Positions 15,341-23,715 of a stretch of DNA of 45,675 nt are shown one piece after another. The position numbers were made by a program, and so were the translations under genes. Source of the stretch: Bacillota bacterium. Lineage in GTDB: Bacteria; Bacillota; Clostridia; Christensenellales; UMGS416. The notes under the pieces are model-generated. The model had not been told where the DNA came from and did not search any database. It saw only the letters and a program-made list of their open reading frames with translations. The DNA is taken from NCBI GenBank assembly GCA_023422005.1, contig JAEZSC010000182.1, positions 1 through 45,675 of the forward strand, read 5' to 3'. How positions within the stretch are numbered: the first letter of the stretch is position 1; the number at the start of each line of letters is the position of its first letter.

Positions 15341-16285
15341 CTAAAACAGACTGTAATCGCTGACCCGGCGGGCGAAGGCGTTGGCCGAGAGGATCAGCAC
15401 CAGGCCCACGGCCATGCGGCACAGGCCGACCGCTGTGGCCATGGAATATTGCCCTTGCGCCAGGCCCAGGCGGTATACATAGGTGTCCAGCACCTCGCTG
15501 TAATTGGACACCATGGCGTTGCCGAGCAGATAGGATGGATCAAAACCGGCGTTGAGCAAATCGGGTATGGCCATGATGAGCAGCACAACGATCGTGGGGC
15601 GGATGCCGGGCATCGTGATGTGCCAAATGCGCCGCAACCTCCCCGCACCATCCACCATGGCGGCTTCATAGAGCAAGGGGTCGATGCCGGCGATGGCCGC
15701 GATGTAGATGATCGCGCTCCATCCCATCTCCTTCCAGATATTGAGCCCCGCCACCAGCCACCAGAAGGCCTTGGGCTCCGCGAAGAGCAGCACGCTCTTC
15801 TTGAGTACACCCAGTTTCATGAGCGCCGACAGCACGACGCCGGATGGAGACAGCAGCGTGAGGGCAATGTTGGCCACGACCACATAGGAGATGAAGTGCG
15901 GCAGGTAGGAGATCGTCTGCACCGTGCGCTTGAAGATCGTCGAGCGCACCTCGTTGAGCATCACGGCAAAGGCGATGGGGAACACGGTGCCAAAGGCGAT
16001 GTTTAGCGCGCTGATGGCCAGGCTGTTGCGCACCAGCAGCCAGAAATTGCTGTCGGCAAAGAAGCGTTGGAAGTGCTTGAACGCCACGAAAGGGCTGCCC
16101 TTGAGACCCAGGCCGGGGTTGTAATCGTAAAACGCCATCAGGATGCCCCAGGTGGGCATATAGACAAAAACGATGACGCAGATGATCGCCGGCAGCAGCA
16201 TGAGCAGCAGCGCGCGCTGCTTGATGGCTTTCTGCCCCAGGCTCATCTGCGCGGGTTGCGGCCGGCTTTCCCGCATTGTCGTCAT
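15341..16285 (-). CDS. Oligosaccharide ABC permease, LplB type
   Basis: A 314-residue permease of the LplB/YteP type with about six membrane segments. The family hallmarks are the first helix with 'LPAIICVIVFVYMPTWGILMAF', the following 'YNPGLGLKGSPFVAFKHF', and the EAA loop PLLYEAAMVDGAGRL with 'HITMPGIRPT'. The start ATG at 16285 has AAGGAG upstream. It is separated from the binding-protein gene by a long perfect hairpin (16304-16340), which is the usual way to make much more binding protein than permease. Confidence 0.93.
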   Translation of the reverse strand: MTTMRESRPQPAQMSLGQKAIKQRALLLMLLPAIICVIVFVYMPTWGILMAFYDYNPGLGLKGSPFVAFKHFQRFFADSNFWLLVRNSLAISALNIAFGTVFPIAFAVMLNEVRSTIFKRTVQTISYLPHFISYVVVANIALTLLSPSGVVLSALMKLGVLKKSVLLFAEPKAFWWLVAGLNIWKEMGWSAIIYIAAIAGIDPLLYEAAMVDGAGRLRRIWHITMPGIRPTIVVLLIMAIPDLLNAGFDPSYLLGNAMVSNYSEVLDTYVYRLGLAQGQYSMATAVGLCRMAVGLVLILSANAFARRVSDYSLF

Positions 16286-16303
16286 GGAACACGCTCCTTT
16301 TGC

Positions 16304-16340
16304 ACGCGCCGCGGGGGAGGGTGGCTCCCCCGCGGTGTGT
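16304..16340 (-). promoter_or_regulatory. Strong intercistronic hairpin between binding protein and permease
   Basis: CCGCGGGGGAG (16309-16319) and CTCCCCCGCGG (16325-16335) form an 11-base-pair perfect stem with a five-base loop, extended to 16304-16340 by further pairs including wobbles. No T-tract follows on the minus strand. It probably protects the binding-protein message or partly terminates transcription, giving different levels of binding protein and permease. Confidence 0.7.
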
Positions 16341-16356
16341 CATTCTGGTTGATTGC

Positions 16357-18120
16357 TTATTTGGTGCCCCACAGCTGCATACGCTGGGTATACAGCTCGT
16401 TGCACTTGGCGAGATAGGCCGTCAGGCCTTCCTTGTCAAACTCGGCCATCATCTGGGCCCACTCGGCTTCGAACTGGTCGGTGCCGGCGGCCATGATGGC
16501 CCTGGGCAGCATCTTCTCCCACACGCGCTGGATGGCCAGTTTTGCAGCATATTCGTCGCTGGTCGGGTCCAGCTGCAGGTTGGCGTATTCCGAGGTGTCC
16601 ACGTGCATCTCGCGGTGCCTGTTCCAGTAGTTCAGGCCGGTCCAACCCATGGCGTTGTTGATGCGTGTGGTGTTTTCATCCCACCACATCCCCACATCGC
16701 CGTCGCCCACGATGTCGTATTTGCCGCCGGGGTAGTTGCCCATGTAGTAGGTGAAGTCATACATGCACTCCACGCCCCAGTTCCACCACCAGTTCTCGTC
16801 CTTGGCCCATTGTTCGCCGGTCCACGCCGAGAAGATGACCGTGGGCTTGCCGGGGATGACCTCGTTGTCGCGCTGTACGATGAAGTTATAGTCCTTGGTG
16901 GCCGCTATCGTGTTCTCGCCGGTGAACTCCCAGTTCACGGTCCCCAGCGCGTTGAGACGGCCCTCCTCGGTGTTGGTGTACTCGTAGAACTTCAGGAACC
17001 GCGCGGGGTCGGAGCATTTGGACGTGATCGTGAGCCCCGTATTGTACAGGTTAAGCGCGCCTCTGGAATAGGTCACCTTGCTCACCGATTCGTTGGCCTT
17101 GGGATAGTAGGTGACCATCTGCTCCTTGGAGCCGTTGCCCGCTTCATAGGCGATGACCTCGGAGTTGATTTCCCAGCCGGGTCCGATGTAGCTCCAGACC
17201 TTGCCGGCCACAGCCTTTTGCTTCAGAGTTTCTGCGGACAGCACCGGGGATTCGATGTCGAGATATCCGGCCGTGTTCAGGCTGTTCAGGAAGGCAAAGA
17301 ACTCCTTGATCTGCGGCGACTGACTGAAGTGGATGAGCTTGCCGTCGCTGCGCACCAGGCCGTCGCTTTCCTCCAGGCCATAGCCGCCGGCGGCTATGCC
17401 GATCAGGCTGGGCAGGTGTCCCTGTGCGCCCAGCGCCAGCGAGATCGGGGACATCTGGGGATACTGCTCCTTGACCTTGGCCAGCAGTGTCTTGTATTCG
17501 CCCAGCGTCTTGGGGATCTTGTCAAAGCCCTCGGTATCAAACAGGGCGGTGCGCACGTTGAAGGCCTGGTCGGTCTCAGGGGTGGCGCTCTCGATGCCGC
17601 CCAGCGTATAGGCGCCGGGCATGTAATATAGATTGCCCTTTTCGTCTACCAGGCGGTTCTTGAATTGTGCCCAGTTTATGTTCAACACGTTGGGGCAGTT
17701 TTGCTCCAACAGGTCGTTCAGGCGTACAATCTTGCCGGCGTCGATGTACTGGCGCATGACGGTGGAATCCCAAAAGGAGATCAGATCGGTCAGATCATCG
17801 GTGGCCAGCATGATGTTCAGGCGTTCCAGCGGTTCCGCCGGCGGAATCACGCGCTTGATGCGCACGCCAGTCAGCTCATAGATCTGCTTCATGACCGGTG
17901 CGTCGTCGGGGATGATCTTGGCGTTCTGATCCGGGATGAAAAAGGTGAACTCCGCGTCGGGCAGCTTGGTGGCGTCCGGCTGGGCCGGCGCCGTGGCGTC
18001 CGTTGCCGCGGTGCTGGCGGCCGGTGTAGCGCTGGCCGGCGTTGTGCTTGCGGGGCCCTGGCATCCGGCTGCCAGCAACAGGAACAGGGCCATTGCCAGC
18101 AGCAGTGGCTTTCTTTTCAT
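16357..18120 (-). CDS. Oligosaccharide-binding lipoprotein, LplA/YtcQ type
   Basis: A 587-residue extracellular solute-binding lipoprotein, the long form found with LplB/YtcP permeases. The signal peptide MKRKPLLLAMALFLLLAAGC gives a lipobox cysteine at residue 20, followed by a Ser/Thr/Pro/Ala-rich linker to about residue 55. The domain has the usual opening 'MKQIYELTGVRIKRVIPP', 'LNIMLATDDLTDLI' and the stretch around 'DQAFNVRTALFDTEGFDKIP'. I start it at ATG 18120, with AGAGGAG upstream; the frame extends to 18243 into the kinase gene. The upstream two-component genes are on the same strand, so expression is probably controlled by that pair in response to the sugar. Confidence 0.93.
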   Translation of the reverse strand: MKRKPLLLAMALFLLLAAGCQGPASTTPASATPAASTAATDATAPAQPDATKLPDAEFTFFIPDQNAKIIPDDAPVMKQIYELTGVRIKRVIPPAEPLERLNIMLATDDLTDLISFWDSTVMRQYIDAGKIVRLNDLLEQNCPNVLNINWAQFKNRLVDEKGNLYYMPGAYTLGGIESATPETDQAFNVRTALFDTEGFDKIPKTLGEYKTLLAKVKEQYPQMSPISLALGAQGHLPSLIGIAAGGYGLEESDGLVRSDGKLIHFSQSPQIKEFFAFLNSLNTAGYLDIESPVLSAETLKQKAVAGKVWSYIGPGWEINSEVIAYEAGNGSKEQMVTYYPKANESVSKVTYSRGALNLYNTGLTITSKCSDPARFLKFYEYTNTEEGRLNALGTVNWEFTGENTIAATKDYNFIVQRDNEVIPGKPTVIFSAWTGEQWAKDENWWWNWGVECMYDFTYYMGNYPGGKYDIVGDGDVGMWWDENTTRINNAMGWTGLNYWNRHREMHVDTSEYANLQLDPTSDEYAAKLAIQRVWEKMLPRAIMAAGTDQFEAEWAQMMAEFDKEGLTAYLAKCNELYTQRMQLWGTK

Positions 18121-18229
18121 GAAAATTCTCCTCTCGAAATATGCGGCCGCTTTATGACTCCATTGTAAGAAAAGTGCCCGCGGGGTTACATAGAAAAATG
18201 CGAGCAAACATGAAAGAAACTGATCATCT

Positions 18230-20029
18230 TTATGTAATATCACCGTACCAACCGGGCAATGGTAGGCTAATTAGCACAGAAGTGCCTTCGCCCGGCGCGG
18301 AACTTACGCTGAGCCCATAATCTTGGCCGAAGTGCAGGCGAATGCGTTCGTTTACATTGCGGTACCCCAGGCCGCTGCCGTTTTCGCTTTGCACATGGCC
18401 TTGCTGCAGCTGCTCCAGGCGTTCGGCGTCCATACCCACGCCATCGTCGCGCACCGTCAACTCCAGACCGCTGCCCGACACCTGCGCACTGATCACGATG
18501 GACACTGCCCGCCGCCCGCCTCCGGCGCCGTGGGTGATGCTGTTTTCCACCAACGGCTGCAGCGTAAGCCGGGGGATGGGCGCGTCCATCAGGCTCTCGT
18601 CGATCTGCACCAGGCAGCGCATGCGCCCGGCGTACCGCAGGCGCTGCAGCTCCATGTAGGCCATCAGGCCTTCGATCTCCTCGCCCAGTGTAATGACTTC
18701 GCGGCCCCGGGCCAGCGTCAGGCGATAATACCCGGCCAAGCGCTCCACTGCGGCCCTCACCTCGGGCGCCGGGCGGCTGTCGGCCAGCCACGCGATGGCC
18801 GACAGCATGTTGTAGAGGAAGTGGGGGTTGATCTGCGTATGCAGTAGCTCCAGCTCCGCCTCCCTGCGCCGCACTTCGGCGCCATACTGCCGCTGGGCGG
18901 AATCGCGCAGCCGCCGGGTCATTGCGGTAAACGCCAGGTCCAGTTCATGGATTTCGTCGTTGCCGCCGATTTCCTCTGCGGCGGCAGGCGTGCCGCCGTC
19001 CTCCCGGTGCATCTTGTCCACCAGCAGCCGCACCCGCCGTGTCAGCGCGCTGGAGATCAGCCCGATGGCCGCCAGCGCCAGCGCCGCCAGAGCCGCCAGA
19101 ATCAAAAGCGCAGCAGCGCGCATTTGGTTGGCCTGGCGCGTCACAAGGTCCAGCGACACGGCGGACAGCAGCGTCCAGCCGTTGGCCAGGCCCACGCGCC
19201 ATACCAGGTAATTGCCGTCCTCGTTTTCCAGGCGCGCATAGCCATCCATCGGCGGCTTGAGCGCTTCCCCGGCTAGATAACCGGGCAGCGTGCCGCCGGA
19301 CATCAGAGCGCCTTGCCCGTCCACCAGCACGGACTGCATGGCATCCACGCCATCGGACAGGATGTCTTGCAGCGCGTCGTCGTGGATTTCCACGGTGATC
19401 ATGCCCTCGGCGCTCCTGGCTGTGCCACCGGTCTGCAGCGTGCGGTTGTAGGTGAAAGTGGCCAGCGGACCGGATGTGTTGTCGTTTTTTGGGTTCCAAT
19501 ACTCGCTGTGGATGTTCACGGTGCGCACGCCAGACCACAGACCCTTGTATTTGGCCTGCTGAATCTGCCCGTATGATGGCAGGGCTTCCAGGTAATCGCC
19601 GGACCGTATCACGAACGGTGAAGAGCTGACCAGTGTGGGGTTGCCCGTATAGATCGTGATGTAGCGTATGTTGGGCCAGGCCAGCAAGTTGTTGCCGTTT
19701 CTGGTCCAGATTTCGCTGTACAGATCGTAGGAATCCATAACCGTGCTGTATTTACGGCGCAAGGACTGCAGAAACAGAGGATCCACCACATACTGGTCAG
19801 ACAGCCTAGTGTAGGATTGAAACAGGGATTCCAGCCGGTCCGCCATGTGGGAAACCGAGGAATCCGTCAGCGCCACCAGCTGGTGTTCCACGAGCAGGCT
19901 GGCGCTGCTGATGAACAGCGCGCCCAGAATGATCAGCGGCAGCACGATTCCCAGCGCGTAGGTCCGTATCAGCCGGTTGCGCATGGTGCCCCGGGCCTGC
20001 CATTTCCGCAGCTTTGTCTTCAGCTTCAT
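18230..20029 (-). CDS. YesM-type sensor histidine kinase
   Basis: A 599-residue membrane kinase. Two membrane helices at about residues 21-44 and 303-326 bracket an outer sensor domain of the Cache kind. A HAMP-like linker follows, then the His_kinase domain with 'LHTQINPHFLYNMLSAI', in which H403 is the phosphorylation site. The ATP-binding part shows the N-box 'LQPLVENSITHG' and G-boxes 'DDGVGM' and 'GSGLGYRNV'. ATG 20029 overlaps the stop of the response-regulator gene by four bases and has AGGAGG upstream. The pair resembles the YesM/YesN systems that switch on oligosaccharide importers, and the importer genes follow directly. Confidence 0.93.
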   Translation of the reverse strand: MKLKTKLRKWQARGTMRNRLIRTYALGIVLPLIILGALFISSASLLVEHQLVALTDSSVSHMADRLESLFQSYTRLSDQYVVDPLFLQSLRRKYSTVMDSYDLYSEIWTRNGNNLLAWPNIRYITIYTGNPTLVSSSPFVIRSGDYLEALPSYGQIQQAKYKGLWSGVRTVNIHSEYWNPKNDNTSGPLATFTYNRTLQTGGTARSAEGMITVEIHDDALQDILSDGVDAMQSVLVDGQGALMSGGTLPGYLAGEALKPPMDGYARLENEDGNYLVWRVGLANGWTLLSAVSLDLVTRQANQMRAAALLILAALAALALAAIGLISSALTRRVRLLVDKMHREDGGTPAAAEEIGGNDEIHELDLAFTAMTRRLRDSAQRQYGAEVRRREAELELLHTQINPHFLYNMLSAIAWLADSRPAPEVRAAVERLAGYYRLTLARGREVITLGEEIEGLMAYMELQRLRYAGRMRCLVQIDESLMDAPIPRLTLQPLVENSITHGAGGGRRAVSIVISAQVSGSGLELTVRDDGVGMDAERLEQLQQGHVQSENGSGLGYRNVNERIRLHFGQDYGLSVSSAPGEGTSVLISLPLPGWYGDIT

Positions 20030-21312
20030 GGGCGGCCCTCCTGGTCGCCACTGCCGGCGCCGGCCTTGAACTCGCCGGGCGACACGCCAAAGAACCGTTT
20101 GAACACCATGCAGAAATAGGACGTGCTCTCATAACCCATCTGCGAGGCTACCGCGTGAACGCGGCTTGCCGGGTCGGCCAAAAGTTCCCGGGCCCGCTCC
20201 ATGCGGGTTCGCAGCACATAGTCCTGCAGCGTAACGCCCATGATGTTTTTGAACACCCTGCGCAGATGGGAGGCTGTCAAATAAACGCGGGCCGCAATGG
20301 CCTCCGCCGACAGGTCGCCGCCCAGATCCCCTTGCACAAGCCTGCACACCTGCCGGGTGATCTGCTCGTTGCGGCTGAAGCTGCGCGCTTCCGCCTGCAC
20401 ACCGCTGTGGAAAATGACCCGTCCCCTGCCCAGAAGCGCCTTCTCCGAAAGCGCCTGGCAGGCCTGGCCATAGAGCTGGGAAAGGCCCGAAATCGAATCG
20501 CCGACCTGACTTACGCCCACGCCGGCGCAAGCGCCGCAAGCGGTGGACATCTGCAGCCGCAGCTGCTCGGCGGCCGCCTCCAGACGGCTCTGTATGATCG
20601 CCTCGCCGGCAATGGTTGGAAAGGCCATCACCAGCGCCAGCCGCAGCCCGGGCATCGGCACGGCCTGCTCGTCGGCTCCCGCGCCGTCGCCAAACGCCGC
20701 AAAGCGTTCCTCGGTCTGCCGGTCCAGATGCTCCTGGGTTTCTTGCAACTCGCCGGCCAACACGGCAAAGCGGCCCTGATGCAGCGGAATGCCCAGCGCC
20801 TGCGCCCGCTTTGCCAGCGCCCCGGCGTCGCCCTGCTCACGGCCCAACAGCACCGCCTGCAGAAAATCCCTGCGTTCCAGCGGCAGCACCTGCTGCAGCC
20901 GGCGCTCCCGCCACTCTTCCTGAGCCTGCTTGCGGGCCTGAGTGTGGGCGATGTCGCAGATTCGCGCCAGCACCTGGCGCAGCTCGTCCTGGTTGACGGG
21001 CTTGGCCAACCACGCGTTGGCGCCTAGCAGCAGAGCCTCCTTTGCCGCCTGGAAATCCTCGTATCCGCTTATGATCAATATGGAGCAGCCGGGCTGCCTG
21101 CGGCGCAGCTGCCGGGCGAACTCGATGCCGTCCATAACCGGCATGCGTACGTCGGTTACCGCGATGTCCGGCAGCAGCCGTTCCGCCAGCGCCAGTGCCT
21201 CCTGGCCGTTCCAGGCGTTGCCGCAGAGCTCTATGTCCAGCCCCAAACGCCGGATCATTTGCGAAAGCCCTTCGTGCTCCAGATCCTCATCGTCCACAAT
21301 CATCAGGCGCAT
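20026..21312 (-). CDS. YesN-type response regulator with AraC DNA-binding domain
   Basis: A 428-residue regulator. The receiver domain occupies residues 1-120, with acidic residues D7-D8-E9, the phospho-acceptor D54 in AVTDVRMPVMDG, and K104 in the 'WLAKPVN' block. A long middle part of unknown role follows, and the C-terminal 100 residues form an AraC double helix-turn-helix: 'AIAARVYLTASHLRRVFKN' and 'ASQMGYESTSYFCMVFKRFF'. It starts at ATG 21312 with GGAGGT eight bases upstream. It is the first gene of the minus-strand transport unit and diverges from the ADP-ribosylglycohydrolase-like gene. The likely role is activation of the binding-protein gene when the kinase detects the sugar. Confidence 0.93.
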   Translation of the reverse strand: MRLMIVDDEDLEHEGLSQMIRRLGLDIELCGNAWNGQEALALAERLLPDIAVTDVRMPVMDGIEFARQLRRRQPGCSILIISGYEDFQAAKEALLLGANAWLAKPVNQDELRQVLARICDIAHTQARKQAQEEWRERRLQQVLPLERRDFLQAVLLGREQGDAGALAKRAQALGIPLHQGRFAVLAGELQETQEHLDRQTEERFAAFGDGAGADEQAVPMPGLRLALVMAFPTIAGEAIIQSRLEAAAEQLRLQMSTACGACAGVGVSQVGDSISGLSQLYGQACQALSEKALLGRGRVIFHSGVQAEARSFSRNEQITRQVCRLVQGDLGGDLSAEAIAARVYLTASHLRRVFKNIMGVTLQDYVLRTRMERARELLADPASRVHAVASQMGYESTSYFCMVFKRFFGVSPGEFKAGAGSGDQEGRP

Positions 21313-21426
21313 GACATCATACCTCCAGTGGAATTGTAATGCATATGCCGGCGGCCGTGTATAGCAAATCCCGCGCTTTCCTGCCGCAAAGCGTTGGAAT
21401 TTGATACAAATGCACCAATATTAACA

Positions 21427-21455
21427 TTGTCACCTCGTCAAACAGCCTATATGAT
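21427..21455 (+). promoter_or_regulatory. Sigma-A-type promoter of the ADP-ribosylglycohydrolase-like gene
   Basis: TTGTCA (21427-21432) and TATGAT (21450-21455) are separated by 17 bases, each with five of six consensus matches. A dyad ATGAT-N8-ATCAT (21451-21468) covers the -10 element and the start site, so repression there is possible. A ribosome binding site GAGGTG follows at 21474-21479. Confidence 0.65.
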
Positions 21456-21484
21456 GGAAGTATATCATCCGAAGAGGTGTGTCT

Positions 21485-23599
21485 ATGGGAAGAATACCGG
21501 CAGATTATATCGAACGTTGTTACGCCGGGTGGCTGGGCAAGATCATCGGCGTGCGCCATGGCGCGCCCATCGAAGGCTGGAGCTATGAGAAGATACAGAA
21601 ACTGATCGGAGAGATCAACGGCTATCTCGTGGATTACCGGGATTTCGCCGCCGATGATGACTCCAACGGCCCCATGTTCTTTCTGCGGGCGTTGGAGGAT
21701 TACACCCACACTCGCGACATCACTGCCGAGCAGATTGGCCTGACGTGGCTCAACTACACGCCCTATGAGCACGGCTTCTACTGGTGGGGCGGTTATGGCA
21801 ACTCCACTGAGCACACCAGTTATCTGAACCTGCGCGCGGGCATCATGGCGCCGCGCTCGGGCTCCGTGGAGCAGAACGGCGCCGCCGTGGCCGAGCAGAT
21901 CGGCGGGCAGATCTTCATAGACGCCTGGGGCCTGGTGGCGCCCAACGACCCGGCGCTGGCCGCCGAATACGCCTGCAAGGCAGCCAGCGTTGGCCATGGC
22001 GGCAACGGTGTCTACGGCGGCATGTTCGTGGCCGCCGCCATCAGCGCCGCCTTTACCGCCGGCAGCATCGGCGAAGTGCTGGGCCAGGCGCTGGCAGTGA
22101 TCCCCACCGATTGCGAATACGCCCGCATGACCCGCGACATCCGCCGGTTCCACGCCCAGCGGCAGGACGACGACTGGCGCAAGTGCTTTGCCTACATTCA
22201 CGCCAACTGGGGCTATGACCGTTATCCGGGCGTGTGCCACATCATACCCAACTCGGCGGTCATCATTATGAGCCTGCTGTACGCCGAAGGCAGCTTTGAC
22301 CGGGCCATCAACATTTGCAACATGGCCGGTTGGGACACCGACTGCAACGTGGCCAACGTTGGCTCCATCATGGGTACGTTCGTGGGCCTGGCGTGCATCG
22401 ACCACGACAAGTGGCGCAAGCCCGTCAACGACTTCCTGGCGGCATCCAGCGTCGTGGGCTGCCTGAACATCATGGACCTGCCGGGCAACGTGCGCACCAT
22501 CGCCCGCTTGGCCTACAAGATCGCCGGCGAACAGTGGGATGCCCGCTGGGAACCCTTCCTCGGGAAGGGGGCCGCTCGCTTCGGCTTTGAGCTGCCCGGC
22601 AGCACCCAGGCCTTCCGCGTGGAAGGCGCCAAAGAGATGCTGCTGACCCATGACAACAGCGCCATGCGCGCCGGCCAGGGGTGCCTCAAAGCGCTTTTCA
22701 AGGGCGTGGACTCCGCTCAGGATCTCAAGCTTTATCAGCGCACGTATTACCGGCCGCACCACTTCCATGACAGCCGGTACGACCCGGCCTTTTCACCCAT
22801 CCTCTATCCGGGGCAAACCGTGACTGCCTGGGTTATGAGCGATGCCGGCGTAAAGCTCAAGGCCGCACTGTATGTGCTGGATGGAAATGATGAAAAGGTC
22901 CACACCGGCGAGGCGGTGGAGCTGCCCGCAGGCCAGTGGACTCGTCTGGAGTATCGCATTCCGGCGCTGAGCGGCGCCTGCATTGAGCAGGCCGGCGTGC
23001 TGCTGACGGCTCTGGACGGCTGGCACGGCGAGGCGCTGCTCTATCTGGACGACATGGATTTCTCCGGAGACCCCGATTATACGCTGGATTTCTCCAAAGA
23101 GAGGGTGGAGCGCTGGCACGGCCTGCATTTGGAGATCAGCCAGATGACGCGCCTCAAGGGCCTGTGGGCGCTGGAGGACGGCTGCCTTTGCGGCAGCTGC
23201 GCCGACTTCGGCGAAGCCTACACCGGTGACATCGCCTGGGGGGACTATGCCCTCAGCTGCACGCTGGCCCGGGAGACCGAGGGGCTCGTGGGCTTTGGCC
23301 TGCGCGTACAGGGAGCCATCCGCGGCTACAGCGTCGCCTACGAGGATGGCAGGCTGCTGCTGCAGAAGAACGACAACGGATACAAGACGCTGACGTCGGT
23401 GCCCTATACCTGGCCCATTGGGGAATTCCGCACGCTGACCGTGCGCGCCCAGGGCGATCAACTGTGTGTGCTGGAGGGAGAGCGTGAGCTGATGCGGGCC
23501 AGCGACGGGCATAAGCCGTACCTGAGCGGCATGGTGGGCCTGCGGGTGGAGCGTGGCGGACGGCTGCGCTGCAAGCAGATGGCGATTCACGCCCTGTAA
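21485..23599 (+). CDS. ADP-ribosylglycohydrolase-fold protein with a C-terminal beta-sandwich domain
   Basis: A 704-residue protein. Residues 1 to about 340 have the ADP-ribosylglycohydrolase (ARH/DraG) fold with its di-magnesium motifs: D57-D58-D59 in 'FAADDDSNGPMF' and D284/D286 in AGWDTDCNVANVG. Residues from about 395 to 704 look beta-rich, with 'RLKGLWALEDGC' and 'YSVAYEDGRLLLQKNDNGY', similar to concanavalin-like domains attached to glycoside hydrolases. No signal peptide is present. It starts at ATG 21485 behind GAGGTG and its own promoter. The position between an oligosaccharide importer and a fucosidase suggests cleavage of a glycosidic bond in a carbohydrate rather than protein ADP-ribose removal; that is inference from context. 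Confidence 0.75.
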   Translation: MGRIPADYIERCYAGWLGKIIGVRHGAPIEGWSYEKIQKLIGEINGYLVDYRDFAADDDSNGPMFFLRALEDYTHTRDITAEQIGLTWLNYTPYEHGFYWWGGYGNSTEHTSYLNLRAGIMAPRSGSVEQNGAAVAEQIGGQIFIDAWGLVAPNDPALAAEYACKAASVGHGGNGVYGGMFVAAAISAAFTAGSIGEVLGQALAVIPTDCEYARMTRDIRRFHAQRQDDDWRKCFAYIHANWGYDRYPGVCHIIPNSAVIIMSLLYAEGSFDRAINICNMAGWDTDCNVANVGSIMGTFVGLACIDHDKWRKPVNDFLAASSVVGCLNIMDLPGNVRTIARLAYKIAGEQWDARWEPFLGKGAARFGFELPGSTQAFRVEGAKEMLLTHDNSAMRAGQGCLKALFKGVDSAQDLKLYQRTYYRPHHFHDSRYDPAFSPILYPGQTVTAWVMSDAGVKLKAALYVLDGNDEKVHTGEAVELPAGQWTRLEYRIPALSGACIEQAGVLLTALDGWHGEALLYLDDMDFSGDPDYTLDFSKERVERWHGLHLEISQMTRLKGLWALEDGCLCGSCADFGEAYTGDIAWGDYALSCTLARETEGLVGFGLRVQGAIRGYSVAYEDGRLLLQKNDNGYKTLTSVPYTWPIGEFRTLTVRAQGDQLCVLEGERELMRASDGHKPYLSGMVGLRVERGGRLRCKQMAIHAL

Positions 23600-23634
23600 A
23601 CCCGGGCAAGGGAATATAAGGCAAAACAAACACA

Positions 23635-23664
23635 GCGCCGCGGGGCTATCAGCCGCCGCGGCGC
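23635..23664 (-). terminator. Terminator after the fucosidase gene
   Basis: GCGCCGCGG (23635-23643) and CCGCGGCGC (23656-23664) are a perfect nine-base-pair stem. Read on the minus strand it is followed by TGTGTTTGTTTT, a U-rich tail, so it should end the reductase-fucosidase transcript; it may also stop the opposite gene. Confidence 0.75.
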
Positions 23665-23715
23665 CGTGCGTTCAGCAGTAGCAGTGCAATGGCACATGCT
23701 GGCAGAGCAAAGATG

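Noticed and set aside
21317..22768. 483-codon minus-strand frame opposite the ADP-ribosylglycohydrolase-like gene
   Set aside because: Shadow frame; the plus-strand protein has intact catalytic motifs, promoter and ribosome binding site.
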